From: CAWAVN01 sp963825075
GTDB lineage: Bacteria > Planctomycetota > Planctomycetia > Planctomycetales > Planctomycetaceae
NCBI GenBank assembly: GCA_963825075.1
Contig: CAWGRX010000036.1
Span: 248,001 to 312,000, forward strand
Length of the DNA: 64,000 bases
Reading direction: 5' to 3'
In this document: in pieces, positions 28,980-36,879 of the stretch
Numbering within the stretch: position 1 is the first letter of the stretch
Layout of the letters: each line of letters begins with the position of its first letter
Program-made: the position numbers and the translations under genes
Notes under the pieces: generated by a model
The model's input: the letters and a program-made list of their open reading frames with translations, nothing else
The model's database searches: none
Told to the model about the DNA's origin: nothing

Positions 28980-29676
28980 CTTTTGAGCAGAATCCGTGTC
29001 GATAATCTGCAGTTCCCCTCCACGGAACATAATTTTCGGATTGGCTCACCCCCCATTGAAACTGCGAAGGCGAGAAAACAGGTTTCCGCTTTCATGGGCA
29101 GGGTTGCTTCTCAGATCAATCTCTCCCCAACGACGAGTCAATGGGATTCCTGAAGTCCACGTCATGGCATGTGGAATTCACAAAAGCGGGGTTCTAAACG
29201 GGTGAAATCTGTTGACGGTCGGCGAATCGGCTTGTCAGTCGCCTCTCACCTAACTTCAGACCTCACAGTCGGTTCGGCCGATATTTTTCGCAATGCGGCC
29301 ACTCAGTTTGGGTGCTATCCCATTATTTTGGATTCCGAAACTCACGGCGAAGTTCGCACTCATCCCAGACGGATGACACGTGGCCCACTGACGGCTCAAC
29401 CACGCCTTGTTCGCTCCCAGCGCGGCCTTTTGTGGTTGAAAAGAGAGCACACTCCCCTCTCCCCGTATAAGGATTAAAACTCAAGCGAGGAATCGTAACT
29501 TGTTGCAGGATAATGACTTGCCTGCACTTTCTTCATAAACATCTATGGCTGGTTTTCGGGATTCCCCGTGGCGGGACGAGCCCGCGCCAGGCCGCTGCTT
29601 TTTCCCCAATCACTGATTTGTGTTCGTTGTTAGTCTGAATTCACATCCCGAAAGGAACGAGGTACGGAATCGGTTT
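28980..29676 (+). other. Long non-coding region upstream of rho
   Basis: About 700 bases without a credible gene: all open frames are short, in mixed directions and lack ribosome binding sites. The stretch starts at a near-consensus promoter and ends at the rho start. Possible contents are a long autoregulatory rho leader (known in other bacteria, where Rho ends its own transcription) or an unrecognised RNA. I could not match it to 6S RNA, tmRNA, RNase P or SRP RNA by eye. Confidence 0.4.
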
Positions 29677-31470
29677 ATGGCTGCTAAGACTTCTTCTTCC
29701 ACCGCGAAATCCACCCCCAAACGCACTTCAAAAACCCTGTCCTCCCGCCGGAAAAAAGAACCGGAAGTGGAAGAGATGGAAACGGATGCCTTCGGGGAAA
29801 ACCTCGCCGATGATGAGGCGAACGAAGCCGGCTTGACGGAAAAGAAAAAGCCGGCCCGGAAAACCCGCCGCAAATCGGCCGAGGCCGCCGCGACCGATTC
29901 GGAATCTCCATCGCCAGAGGAGGCCCCGGTGGCTGAAGAGACTTCCAAACGCCCCACCCGCCGCCGAAAGGCGGACCAGGCCGCGGAGGAAGCGGAACCC
30001 GCCGTCGAAACCGCTCGTTCCAACTCCAAAGAGTCGTCGCTGTTCGAGGATTGGGACTTCGAAGAAGTGACCGATGACGAACCGGCGGAAAAGGAATCCC
30101 GCAGCCGCAAACCGCGGAATGAGGAATCCAACGAAAACGAACGGTCTCATCGGCGGGAATCTCCTCGCAATTCCGACGGTGGAAGCGACGAAGGCTCCAC
30201 GGGCCGAAAACGCCGACGCCGACGCCGACGCAAAGGTGGAGGTGACAATCAAGGTTCCGGCGGAGGACGCAACCAATCCCGCGGACGCGACCGCAACCAA
30301 AACCGGGGCCGCAGCCAGTCCCGCAAAACCCGCTCGTCCGAATACAACGGCGAGGAGATCACCGGCACGATCGAAGGCGTTCTGGAACTGCACCCCAAGG
30401 GCTACGGCTTTCTCCGCGATCCGTCGAAGAACTACGCCGCGCAGGACAGCGACGCCTTCGTCTCCAGTTCCGTGATCGACAAATACCGCCTGCGGGAAGG
30501 CATTTTGATCCGCGGCGAAGTCGGTCCCGGCACCCGCGGCCAAGGGCCTCGCCTGAAAAACATCGAAACCGTCGATGGCCGGACACTCGACGCGTTCCAG
30601 GAACTCAAGCATTTCGAAGAACTGACGGCCACCAATCCGCACGAGCAAATCCGCCTGGAAACCGGGCCTCGGCCGATCACCATGCGGGTGATGGATTTGC
30701 TCACGCCCGTCGGCAAAGGGCAGCGGGCTTTGATCGTCGCTCCGCCTCGGACCGGAAAGACGATGCTGCTTCACGACATCGCCCATGCGGTCAGCGTCAA
30801 CCATCCCGAAATGCACCTGATGGTGCTGTTGATCGACGAGCGGCCGGAAGAAGTCACCGAAATGAAGCGGAACGTCAAAGGCGAAGTCATCGCCTCCTCG
30901 ATGGACCGCGATGTGGAAAGCCACGTCCGCATCAGCCAACTCATCGTCGAACGCGGCAAACGCATCGCGGAAGCCGGCGGCGAGGTGTTCATCCTCCTGG
31001 ATAGCATCACGCGCACGGCGAGGGCGTTTAACAAATGGGTCGGCAACTCCGGCCGGACCGCTACCGGCGGTTTGGACATCCGGGCCTTGGACATTCCTAA
31101 AAAACTGTTCGGCACGGCCCGGCGGTTTGAAGAAGGCGGCTCGTTGACCGTCGCCGCCACCGCCCTGATCGACACCGGCAGCCGAATGGACGAAGTCATC
31201 TTCCAGGAGTTCAAAGGCACGGGCAACATGGAGTTGGTGCTTAGCCGGGATCTGGCCGACCGCCGGATTTGGCCCGCCATCGACATCACCCGCTCCGGCA
31301 CCCGCCGGGAGGAAAAACTCTTCGATGCGGAGACCTTGGACACCGTCACCCTCCTCCGCCGAAGCTTGATTTCCCTAAGCCCCGTGGAAGCGATGGAGCA
31401 GCTCACCCGCAAGCTGGAAATGTTCCCCTCCAACCGCGAGTTCCTCCAAAAAGTCCGCAACGTGCTGTAA
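29677..31470 (+). CDS. rho: Transcription termination factor Rho with long charged N-terminal extension
   Basis: A 597-residue hexameric RNA helicase that ends transcription. Residues 1-225 are a low-complexity, disordered extension rich in Lys/Arg/Glu/Ser, including an eight-Arg run and an RG/RN/Q section. The cold-shock RNA-binding domain follows (about 228-300: TIEGVLELHPKGYGFLRDP…DAFVSSSVIDKYRLREG). The ATPase part has Walker A APPRTGKT near residue 355, Walker B VFILLDSITR, and the R-loop/Q-loop region GRTATGGLDIRALDIPKKLFG, ending with EFLQKVRNVL. E. coli Rho has 419 residues, so the extension explains the extra length. Similar inserts occur in actinobacteria and planctomycetes and have been linked to RNA binding and phase separation. 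The start is inferred at MAAKTSS. Confidence 0.95.
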   Translation: MAAKTSSSTAKSTPKRTSKTLSSRRKKEPEVEEMETDAFGENLADDEANEAGLTEKKKPARKTRRKSAEAAATDSESPSPEEAPVAEETSKRPTRRRKADQAAEEAEPAVETARSNSKESSLFEDWDFEEVTDDEPAEKESRSRKPRNEESNENERSHRRESPRNSDGGSDEGSTGRKRRRRRRRKGGGDNQGSGGGRNQSRGRDRNQNRGRSQSRKTRSSEYNGEEITGTIEGVLELHPKGYGFLRDPSKNYAAQDSDAFVSSSVIDKYRLREGILIRGEVGPGTRGQGPRLKNIETVDGRTLDAFQELKHFEELTATNPHEQIRLETGPRPITMRVMDLLTPVGKGQRALIVAPPRTGKTMLLHDIAHAVSVNHPEMHLMVLLIDERPEEVTEMKRNVKGEVIASSMDRDVESHVRISQLIVERGKRIAEAGGEVFILLDSITRTARAFNKWVGNSGRTATGGLDIRALDIPKKLFGTARRFEEGGSLTVAATALIDTGSRMDEVIFQEFKGTGNMELVLSRDLADRRIWPAIDITRSGTRREEKLFDAETLDTVTLLRRSLISLSPVEAMEQLTRKLEMFPSNREFLQKVRNVL

Positions 31471-31530
31471 AGCATCCGATGCTTAAAGTTCTTTCGGGAA
31501 GGTTCGTTTCGCTACAAAAAAACCACTGAA

Positions 31531-32485
31531 ATGACCGAACCGCAGCCGCTTCACGTGGGAATCGTCGGGACCACTCCCCAAGGACGATTCCTTGTGGAGC
31601 GATTGAGCATCCAGCCCGACTGCGAACTCTTGGCATTCTCCGCAGAGGATCAGGCTGCGGATGAGTTGGTTCGGTCATTGGAACTTTCGCAGACCGGCGA
31701 TTGGCAGCGATTTCTCTCCACGTCGGAACTGGATGCGGTGCTGTTTTTGGATACGAAGACAGCGGAACCCCTCACAAATTCAAGAAGCTCTCGATGCCGG
31801 CGTGCTGGTCGGCGTGTTGCCGCCGCTGGATTGGGAACCGGAGTTGTGTGCCGAGTTGACCGACCGCGCGCCCGGGCGGTTGTTTGTGCTGAATCCGCAC
31901 CACGAAGACGCCGACTTCCGCGCGGCCCGCCAGATGATTCAAACGGGCGAACTCGGCTTCCTCTCCACGATCAAACGCATCTCCTGGGTCGCGGATCTCG
32001 TAAAATCATCCTCGTCCCAACCGTCTGGCCCAGACACTTGGTTTTCACAACTTATTTGGGAAGACCTCGACCAACTCCTGCTCCTGGCCGGCGAATTTCC
32101 TCGCTCGGTGTATGCGGCGGATTATGCGGAAGCGGGCGAGACGTATCATCTGATATTCCATTTTCCGAGCGGCCTCATAGGCCATGTGGAACGCCGGCGG
32201 GGTTCGATCGTTCCGCTCGATGTGGGTTGGACCATCAGCGGCGAAAAAGGCGGCTACGCCAACGGCCGCCGCTATATCAAAACGGAAGCGGGGGAAATCT
32301 TCGATGTCCCCGCCGAAGCCGATCCGATTTCGAGCGATCCGATTGTCGATTCCCTTCGCCGGATGGGTCGGGGCAATTCCTCCGCGGATTCCTCTTGGCA
32401 GCAGGCGGTGAATGTGGTTAAAGTCCGGCACGCCGTGATTCAATCCGCCAAAACGGGACAAGTAACGGCGTTGGCTTTTGATTGA
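31531..32485 (+). CDS. Gfo/Idh/MocA-type oxidoreductase, interrupted by one frameshift
   Basis: The N-terminal frame starts MTEPQPLHVGIVGTTPQGRF, a Rossmann beta-alpha-beta with a glycine-rich loop, and runs to DTKTAEPLT. Frame is lost at the AAA in 31776-31778. The second frame continues IQEALDAGVLVGVLPPLDWEPELC … FRAARQMIQTGELGFLSTIKRISW, a pattern common to Gfo/Idh/MocA proteins, where R-x-x-x-x-I-x-x-G-E-L-G is frequent, and ends at 32485. Deleting one A gives a 317-residue protein. It lies 60 bases downstream of rho on the same strand. The family call is moderate: the catalytic EKP motif is not visible because that region lies near the frameshift (here it reads VLPPLDWEP). Substrate unknown. 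Confidence 0.65.
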
Positions 32486-32538
32486 CTCGCAATTGCCAAA
32501 CCGCCCCTGACATGCCGCGGCGAGTCCGATATGCTAAC

Positions 32539-32659
32539 GAAAGTCGCCCTTCGTTCCGCGAACGTAGCGGAGTGAAATGTGGATCATCCATTGGGAAATC
32601 CATTCGCTCCGACGCAAACTCTTCTCCTCGCTACGATCGCGGAGCGGTCGGCGACTTTC
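32539..32659. repeat. Long imperfect inverted repeat, 121 nt
   Basis: Arms 32539-32572 (gaaagtcgcccttcgttccg …) and 32624-32659 (… gagcggtcggcgactttc) pair over about 34 bases with a mismatched block of seven and two small differences. The loop is about 50 bases. It fills most of the 215-base gap between the oxidoreductase and DinB genes. It could be a mobile hairpin element or a transcript 3' structure. Confidence 0.65.
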
Positions 32660-32700
32660 CCAAATCCTGACCTCTAGCCCCCGACCTCTGACTCCTGAAT

Positions 32701-33177
32701 ATGAATACCAGTGCCGATCCCACGCTCCTTTTGCTTCTAGATGAAGTCCGCCGCAAGACGCTGAGCCGGTTGGAAGGGCTCAGCGAGGAGCAAGCCCGCT
32801 TTGCGCCGGAGGGACTTCAAAACACCATCCTCTGGCACGCGGGGCACAGTTATATTGTCCTGGAATGGCTGACGATGGAAGCCTTGGGAGCCGAGACGAC
32901 TTGCCCGGCGGGTTGGTTTGAGATGTTCAGTTGGACGAGCCGGCCCGCCGAGGTTCCCGCCGACCGCTGGCCGACGTTGGAGGACGTCGTCCACGAACTT
33001 CAACTCCAACATGGCCGGATGCACAAGCTGCTGCAGAACCTCAATCCCGAATATCTCGACAACCCCGCCCGCAATCGCCCGGACGTGACCGTTCGGGAGC
33101 GGATCCTGCACGCCCTGCACGATGAAGCCAGCCACAGCGGCGAAACCTGGCTCCTGCGAAAGTTGCAAGGGGTTTAG
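32701..33177 (+). CDS. DinB family protein
   Basis: A 158-residue, mostly helical protein with the metal-binding histidine pattern of the DinB/YfiT four-helix bundle: H in LWHAGHSYIVLEWL (about 46-50) and two in LHDEASHSGETWLLRK (about 140-147). DinB-like proteins bind a divalent metal; members act as thiol-dependent transferases or hydrolases, for instance with bacillithiol or mycothiol, but many are of unknown function. There is no clear ribosome binding site before the ATG at 32701. It sits alone downstream of a long inverted repeat. Confidence 0.8.
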   Translation: MNTSADPTLLLLLDEVRRKTLSRLEGLSEEQARFAPEGLQNTILWHAGHSYIVLEWLTMEALGAETTCPAGWFEMFSWTSRPAEVPADRWPTLEDVVHELQLQHGRMHKLLQNLNPEYLDNPARNRPDVTVRERILHALHDEASHSGETWLLRKLQGV

Positions 33178-33187
33178 TTTTTTTCAG

Positions 33188-33221
33188 GAGCAGAGGCCAC
33201 AAAGGAGCAGAGGCCACAAAG
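33188..33221. repeat. 17-bp tandem duplication
   Basis: The 17-base unit ggagcagaggccacaaa occurs twice head to tail directly after the DinB gene, in the gap before the convergent cytochrome gene. Likely a recent small duplication. Confidence 0.6.
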
Positions 33222-33273
33222 TGAGTTCAAAATTGGATCGGCTCTCCGCACTTGGCTCTCCGCTCTCCGCCAG

Positions 33274-34023
33274 TCATTCCCCATCGCGGAAATGGGCGTG
33301 GCAGTCGTTGCAGGCTTTGGTGGCGAAGGCGAGATGCTTCTCGATTGCGGCTTTATCTTTCGCTTTGAACGCGGCGGCCAGATCGGTCATGCCTTTTTGA
33401 AAATCCAACGCGTATTTTTTCCAGGCGGTTTTTTCGTCGGCACCGGAAAGCTGATCGGTTTTCTCGGCCATCGACAAACTCAAGACGGCAACGAGCGCGG
33501 CGTTTCGGCTGTCGGCTTCGGGGTCGCGCGACCGGCGGGCGGCCCGGCGAATCCGGCTGTTTTTCGCGTTGACCACGTGCATCAGGTCATCCATCTCGAT
33601 CAGGTCTTTCCAGGCGACTTCCGCGAATTTCTCGGAAGCCCCTTCGCCCCCGGCCGCCGCGCGAAGTTGGGGAAGGGCCGACTTCACGCCCTCGTAGGTT
33701 TTGCTCTTGGCAAGTTTCAATGCCGCGTCCCGCAAGGCCAGGGGCGACATCTTTTGGGTTTTGCGATCGGGATGCTCCAGGGTAGCCTGCGCGAGCACCG
33801 CCAGCACCCCCGCTTCCCGGCGAATCTCCTCCTTGGTGAGGGCGTATTTTTCCTCGGTCTCGGACTGTTCCGCGATGGATTCGACTTGCTCTTTCGCCAA
33901 CGCGGTCAAATCCTTGATGGAAGCGACCTTTTGAAGTTCCACCGGCGGCTTGGCAAAGATCGGCACCAAAAACGCCAAACCGATGAACAACACGCACAAG
34001 GGAACATCAGGCAAACGTTTCAC
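33274..34023 (-). CDS. Periplasmic class II cytochrome c-like protein
   Basis: A 249-residue protein with a GTG start preceded by a strong GGAGGTG site. A signal peptide (PLCVLFIGLAFLVPIFA) is followed by a mostly helical protein rich in Lys/Ala/Glu. The C-terminus reads ATKACNDCHAHFRDGE, the CxxCH heme motif at the extreme C-terminal end as in cytochrome c' (class II), where four helices precede the heme. The length is about 100 residues more than a simple cytochrome c', so it may be two helical bundles, only the second with heme. Electron transfer or gas binding in the periplasm is inferred. Confidence 0.75.
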   Translation of the reverse strand: MKRLPDVPLCVLFIGLAFLVPIFAKPPVELQKVASIKDLTALAKEQVESIAEQSETEEKYALTKEEIRREAGVLAVLAQATLEHPDRKTQKMSPLALRDAALKLAKSKTYEGVKSALPQLRAAAGGEGASEKFAEVAWKDLIEMDDLMHVVNAKNSRIRRAARRSRDPEADSRNAALVAVLSLSMAEKTDQLSGADEKTAWKKYALDFQKGMTDLAAAFKAKDKAAIEKHLAFATKACNDCHAHFRDGE

Positions 34024-34147
34024 CGGAACACCTCCCGGGAGAGTCTTGGTTTTTGAAGAGAATAGGCCCTATTGAACATCGCCGGCCAGCGCTGGTCAAC
34101 CGTGGAATCGAGGCGTTCGAGAGAAACCAAATAAACCATCGGCGGGA

Positions 34148-35036
34148 TCAAAAATCGCCGACGACTTCGCTGCCGCGTTTGGTTCCCAAGGCCACGTAAA
34201 TCGGGCCGTGGATGTTCTCGGACACAAACCGCACGGAGCCGTCGGCCAAGGCGAACATCGCCCCGCCGGTATGCAGACTGGAGAGGGTGAAGGCGTCAGT
34301 GCCGTTGATGCGGAGAGCGGGCGTGTTTTGGACCACGGCGGTCGTGGTGGCATTGTTGAATGCCTCGCGGGGTCCGATCCATACCGAACCCAGATAGGCA
34401 GCCGCCCGTGCTGCGTTCGCTGAGCATGATCGTCTGCGTGGAACCGTCCGTGATGTCTTTCATCCGCGTGCTCGTGTTGGCATAAAACAGACCGGGGGGA
34501 TCGGTCGCCTGGCAATAATTGGGATAGCTGTCCCCCGCGATCGCCACGTAATTGCTCGTCCCCATCAGCACCGGCGGGCCGCCTCCGATGGCCGCAGCGG
34601 AATAGCGTTTGGAATTGATCGGCCCCATCGTATCGGATGGGCAGAGAAACACCGCAAGCGATGTTTGCCCGACTTGCTCGGCGGCGGAGATTCCGTACCA
34701 GCCCGTCTGAAAATTGTTCGTCGCTTGGCGGAGTTTCTCGTACACCGGCTGCTGATCGAGTTGGGGCAGAATCAGCGAGGACCAGGCCGATGGGACTTGA
34801 TAGCCGGCCGAGCAATTGACCACGTCATTCACCCAACCGGGCGGAAATACGCGGTGCGACGAATGATAATTGTGCAGGCCCAAGGCGATTTGTTTGAGGT
34901 TGTTCCGGCAGGCCGCACGCCGGGCGGCTTCGCGGGCCTGCTGCACCGCGGGGAGCAAGAGGGCAATCAAAATCGCAATGATGGCGATGACCACCAGCAA
35001 TTCGATCAAAGTAAATGCCCGCCGACGCCTAGGCAT
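34148..35036 (-). CDS. DUF1559 prepilin-like protein, interrupted by one frameshift
   Basis: The N-terminus is a type IV pilin/pseudopilin leader: RRRRAFTLIELLVVIAIIAILIALLLPAVQQAREAARRAACRNNLKQIALGLHNYH, which is the hallmark of the very large planctomycete DUF1559 family. The frame runs to LSERSTGG and then is lost at about 34401-34408; the other frame continues AAYLGSVWIGPREAFNNAT … DAFTLSSLHTGGAMFALADGSVRFVSENI, the conserved H-x-G-G…ADGSVRF C-terminal box of the family. Removing one G restores a 295-residue protein. Cleavage by a prepilin peptidase after the Gly/Ala preceding FTLIE and export by a type II-like system are family knowledge. Confidence 0.88.
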
Positions 35037-35164
35037 GATCGGATCTTTTTGAACGAGACCTAAAACAGAAACCGCCCCCCCCCCGCAATCAGCCCGCGTT
35101 AAGATCCAGGATACTCATTTTCCCGATGAAAAGAAAAGGAATTCCCGCAAACGCCGAAAACCTT

Positions 35165-35226
35165 GAGCGGCACGGCGCTAGCCGCCGGTCAGAGACGCAA
35201 AACCGGCGGCTAGCGCCGTGCCGCTC
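35165..35226. repeat. Perfect 25-bp inverted repeat (CTAGC-centred palindrome family)
   Basis: Arms gagcggcacggcgctagccg + ccggt (35165-35189) and the exact reverse complement (35202-35226), with a 12-base loop. It lies between the start of the DUF1559 gene and the stop of the upstream minus-strand methyltransferase-esterase gene. Related shorter or imperfect copies lie at 5210, 6747 and 24321. A transcript end role or a mobile REP-type repeat is plausible. Confidence 0.75.
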
Positions 35227-35269
35227 ATAAGAATTCTTGTCCAAAACCCTAGAATCGAGCAAAAACGCC

Positions 35270-36709
35270 TCAGACTTTCCCGGTCAACAATTCGGCCGCT
35301 TCGGCGAGCCAGCCGCTGTGCCAGTCGTGTTTGCGCTGGGGACCATCGCGGTATTCGTGCGGGATGTGGAGTTCTTCAAGCAGGGCGTGTGTTTGTTGGT
35401 GATGCGTGAGGAAGTTGCCGTAGCCGGTGAGGATCAATCTTTTTTTCTGATCGAGTTTTGCAGCCTTGAGCAAATCCGCGATGCGGTATGTCTCGAAGTG
35501 GTCCTGGGTGCCGAAAATTGGCTCGGTGCCGTACTTGCCGAGTTGGTCCATCATCAGCGGCGCGTCCCACGCCGCGGCCCGGCTGAAGGTTTCGGGATGC
35601 CGGAGCAGCAAGCTCCACGCCCCCCAACCCGATTTGCTGAACCCCAACAGCAACCGGCCCTTTGGGTTTGGGTCTGCGGGATAGGTTTTCTCCACAAAAG
35701 GCACGACGAAATTCACAAAATAGGTTTCCTGACGGATCGCCACATTCGTCGGATGATCGGCATACCAGGGCAGGTCGGCGAACGTGGGCGCGGCAAAAAT
35801 CACCCCTAGCTTGTTCGCCAAATCGTGCTTTTGCACTTCCAAGAGTCCATCGCCGTAACGATCGCCCCGGCCTGCTTCGACCGGTAAAACATACACTACG
35901 GAGTAGAACTTTCCCTCGGCGATTTCGTGCGGCAAGAGCACGCGGATTTCCGTGGGCCCGCTTTGATAGGGCGAATCAATTTTATGAACCAGAAATCCAT
36001 CGGGATCCCGGCCGGCCCCCGAAACCTTGGCGTCTTCGACTTTCTCGAACCGCACGAAGTACGATTCATCGAGCAGGTCTTTCTTTTCTTCGATTTGCCG
36101 AAATCCCGCCGCGATGATTTCCTTGGTAAACACCTCCTGCCCGGCTCGGAGGTGCTTCATCATTCGCTCGGACGTTTTTCCGGGAATCCGCTGGTAGTCA
36201 ACCAGCACGACCTGCCCGCCGGGCTTTAAGGCCCGATGAATCGACCGCATCGTCTTTTCGGGGAATTCAAAGTGATGGTACACGTCGCAGATGTAAGCCA
36301 GGTCGATCGACTGGGGCGGGAGCTTGACGGAATCCTGGCCGCATACGACGCCTTGGATGTTTTTGATCCCGTCCGCCTCGGCCTGCTGCTCGATATGCTT
36401 GACGAACTTCTCGGAAATATCGACGGCGTAAATCTGTCCTTTGGGGCCGACGGCTTTGGCGAACAACCGCGTGAACAGGCCCGTGCCCGCACCGATGTCC
36501 GCCACGGCCATCCCCGGCCGGATTTTGCAGGCCTTGAGGATTTCCTCCCGGTGGTCGTAAGCATCCCGGCCCTCCCGCTCGAAACGGCCGACGAAATCCT
36601 CGACGTTCGGGTTCTGGAACGATTTGTTAATCCCCGGATTGACGCTCTTCTCCTGAGCCGACAGATGCCCCGCGGCAATCAAGAGGATCAAGACGAGCCA
36701 ATTCTTCAT
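35270..36709 (-). CDS. Secreted SAM-methyltransferase/esterase fusion protein
   Basis: A 479-residue protein. A signal peptide (KNWLVLILLIAAGHLSA) is followed by a class I methyltransferase domain: SAM-binding VADIGAGTGLFTRLF at 68-82, AVDISE at the acidic loop, CDVYHHFEFPE and ALKPGGQVVLVDY. The C-terminal half (about 235-479) is an alpha/beta hydrolase of the esterase D type (PF00756-like): YSVVYVLPVEAG, LLLGFSKSGWGAW with the nucleophile Ser near 357, and a final PQRKHDWHSGW with the catalytic His. The ATG has AAGGA upstream. Export of a SAM-dependent enzyme is unusual because SAM is cytoplasmic; similar exported methyltransferases do occur in planctomycetes but are unexplained. Substrate unknown. 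Confidence 0.8.
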   Translation of the reverse strand: MKNWLVLILLIAAGHLSAQEKSVNPGINKSFQNPNVEDFVGRFEREGRDAYDHREEILKACKIRPGMAVADIGAGTGLFTRLFAKAVGPKGQIYAVDISEKFVKHIEQQAEADGIKNIQGVVCGQDSVKLPPQSIDLAYICDVYHHFEFPEKTMRSIHRALKPGGQVVLVDYQRIPGKTSERMMKHLRAGQEVFTKEIIAAGFRQIEEKKDLLDESYFVRFEKVEDAKVSGAGRDPDGFLVHKIDSPYQSGPTEIRVLLPHEIAEGKFYSVVYVLPVEAGRGDRYGDGLLEVQKHDLANKLGVIFAAPTFADLPWYADHPTNVAIRQETYFVNFVVPFVEKTYPADPNPKGRLLLGFSKSGWGAWSLLLRHPETFSRAAAWDAPLMMDQLGKYGTEPIFGTQDHFETYRIADLLKAAKLDQKKRLILTGYGNFLTHHQQTHALLEELHIPHEYRDGPQRKHDWHSGWLAEAAELLTGKV

Positions 36710-36879
36710 GGCAAATTCCTTTGAAACGCGAACTGAAAAAACTCATGCCAAGTCGCGAAGGCGCGAAGGCAGGGCAACGAACATTTTATCGTTCAGCGTT
36801 CCGCCATAACATGGTCCAAGCCGTTCGTTTGGGAACTTTACACTGCAAATGGTTGAGCTTTGTGTTTTTTGAGAAGATT

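Noticed and set aside
29728..30939. Minus-strand open frame of 403 codons opposite rho
   Set aside because: Translation of the antisense of the charged Rho extension; no motif and no start signal.
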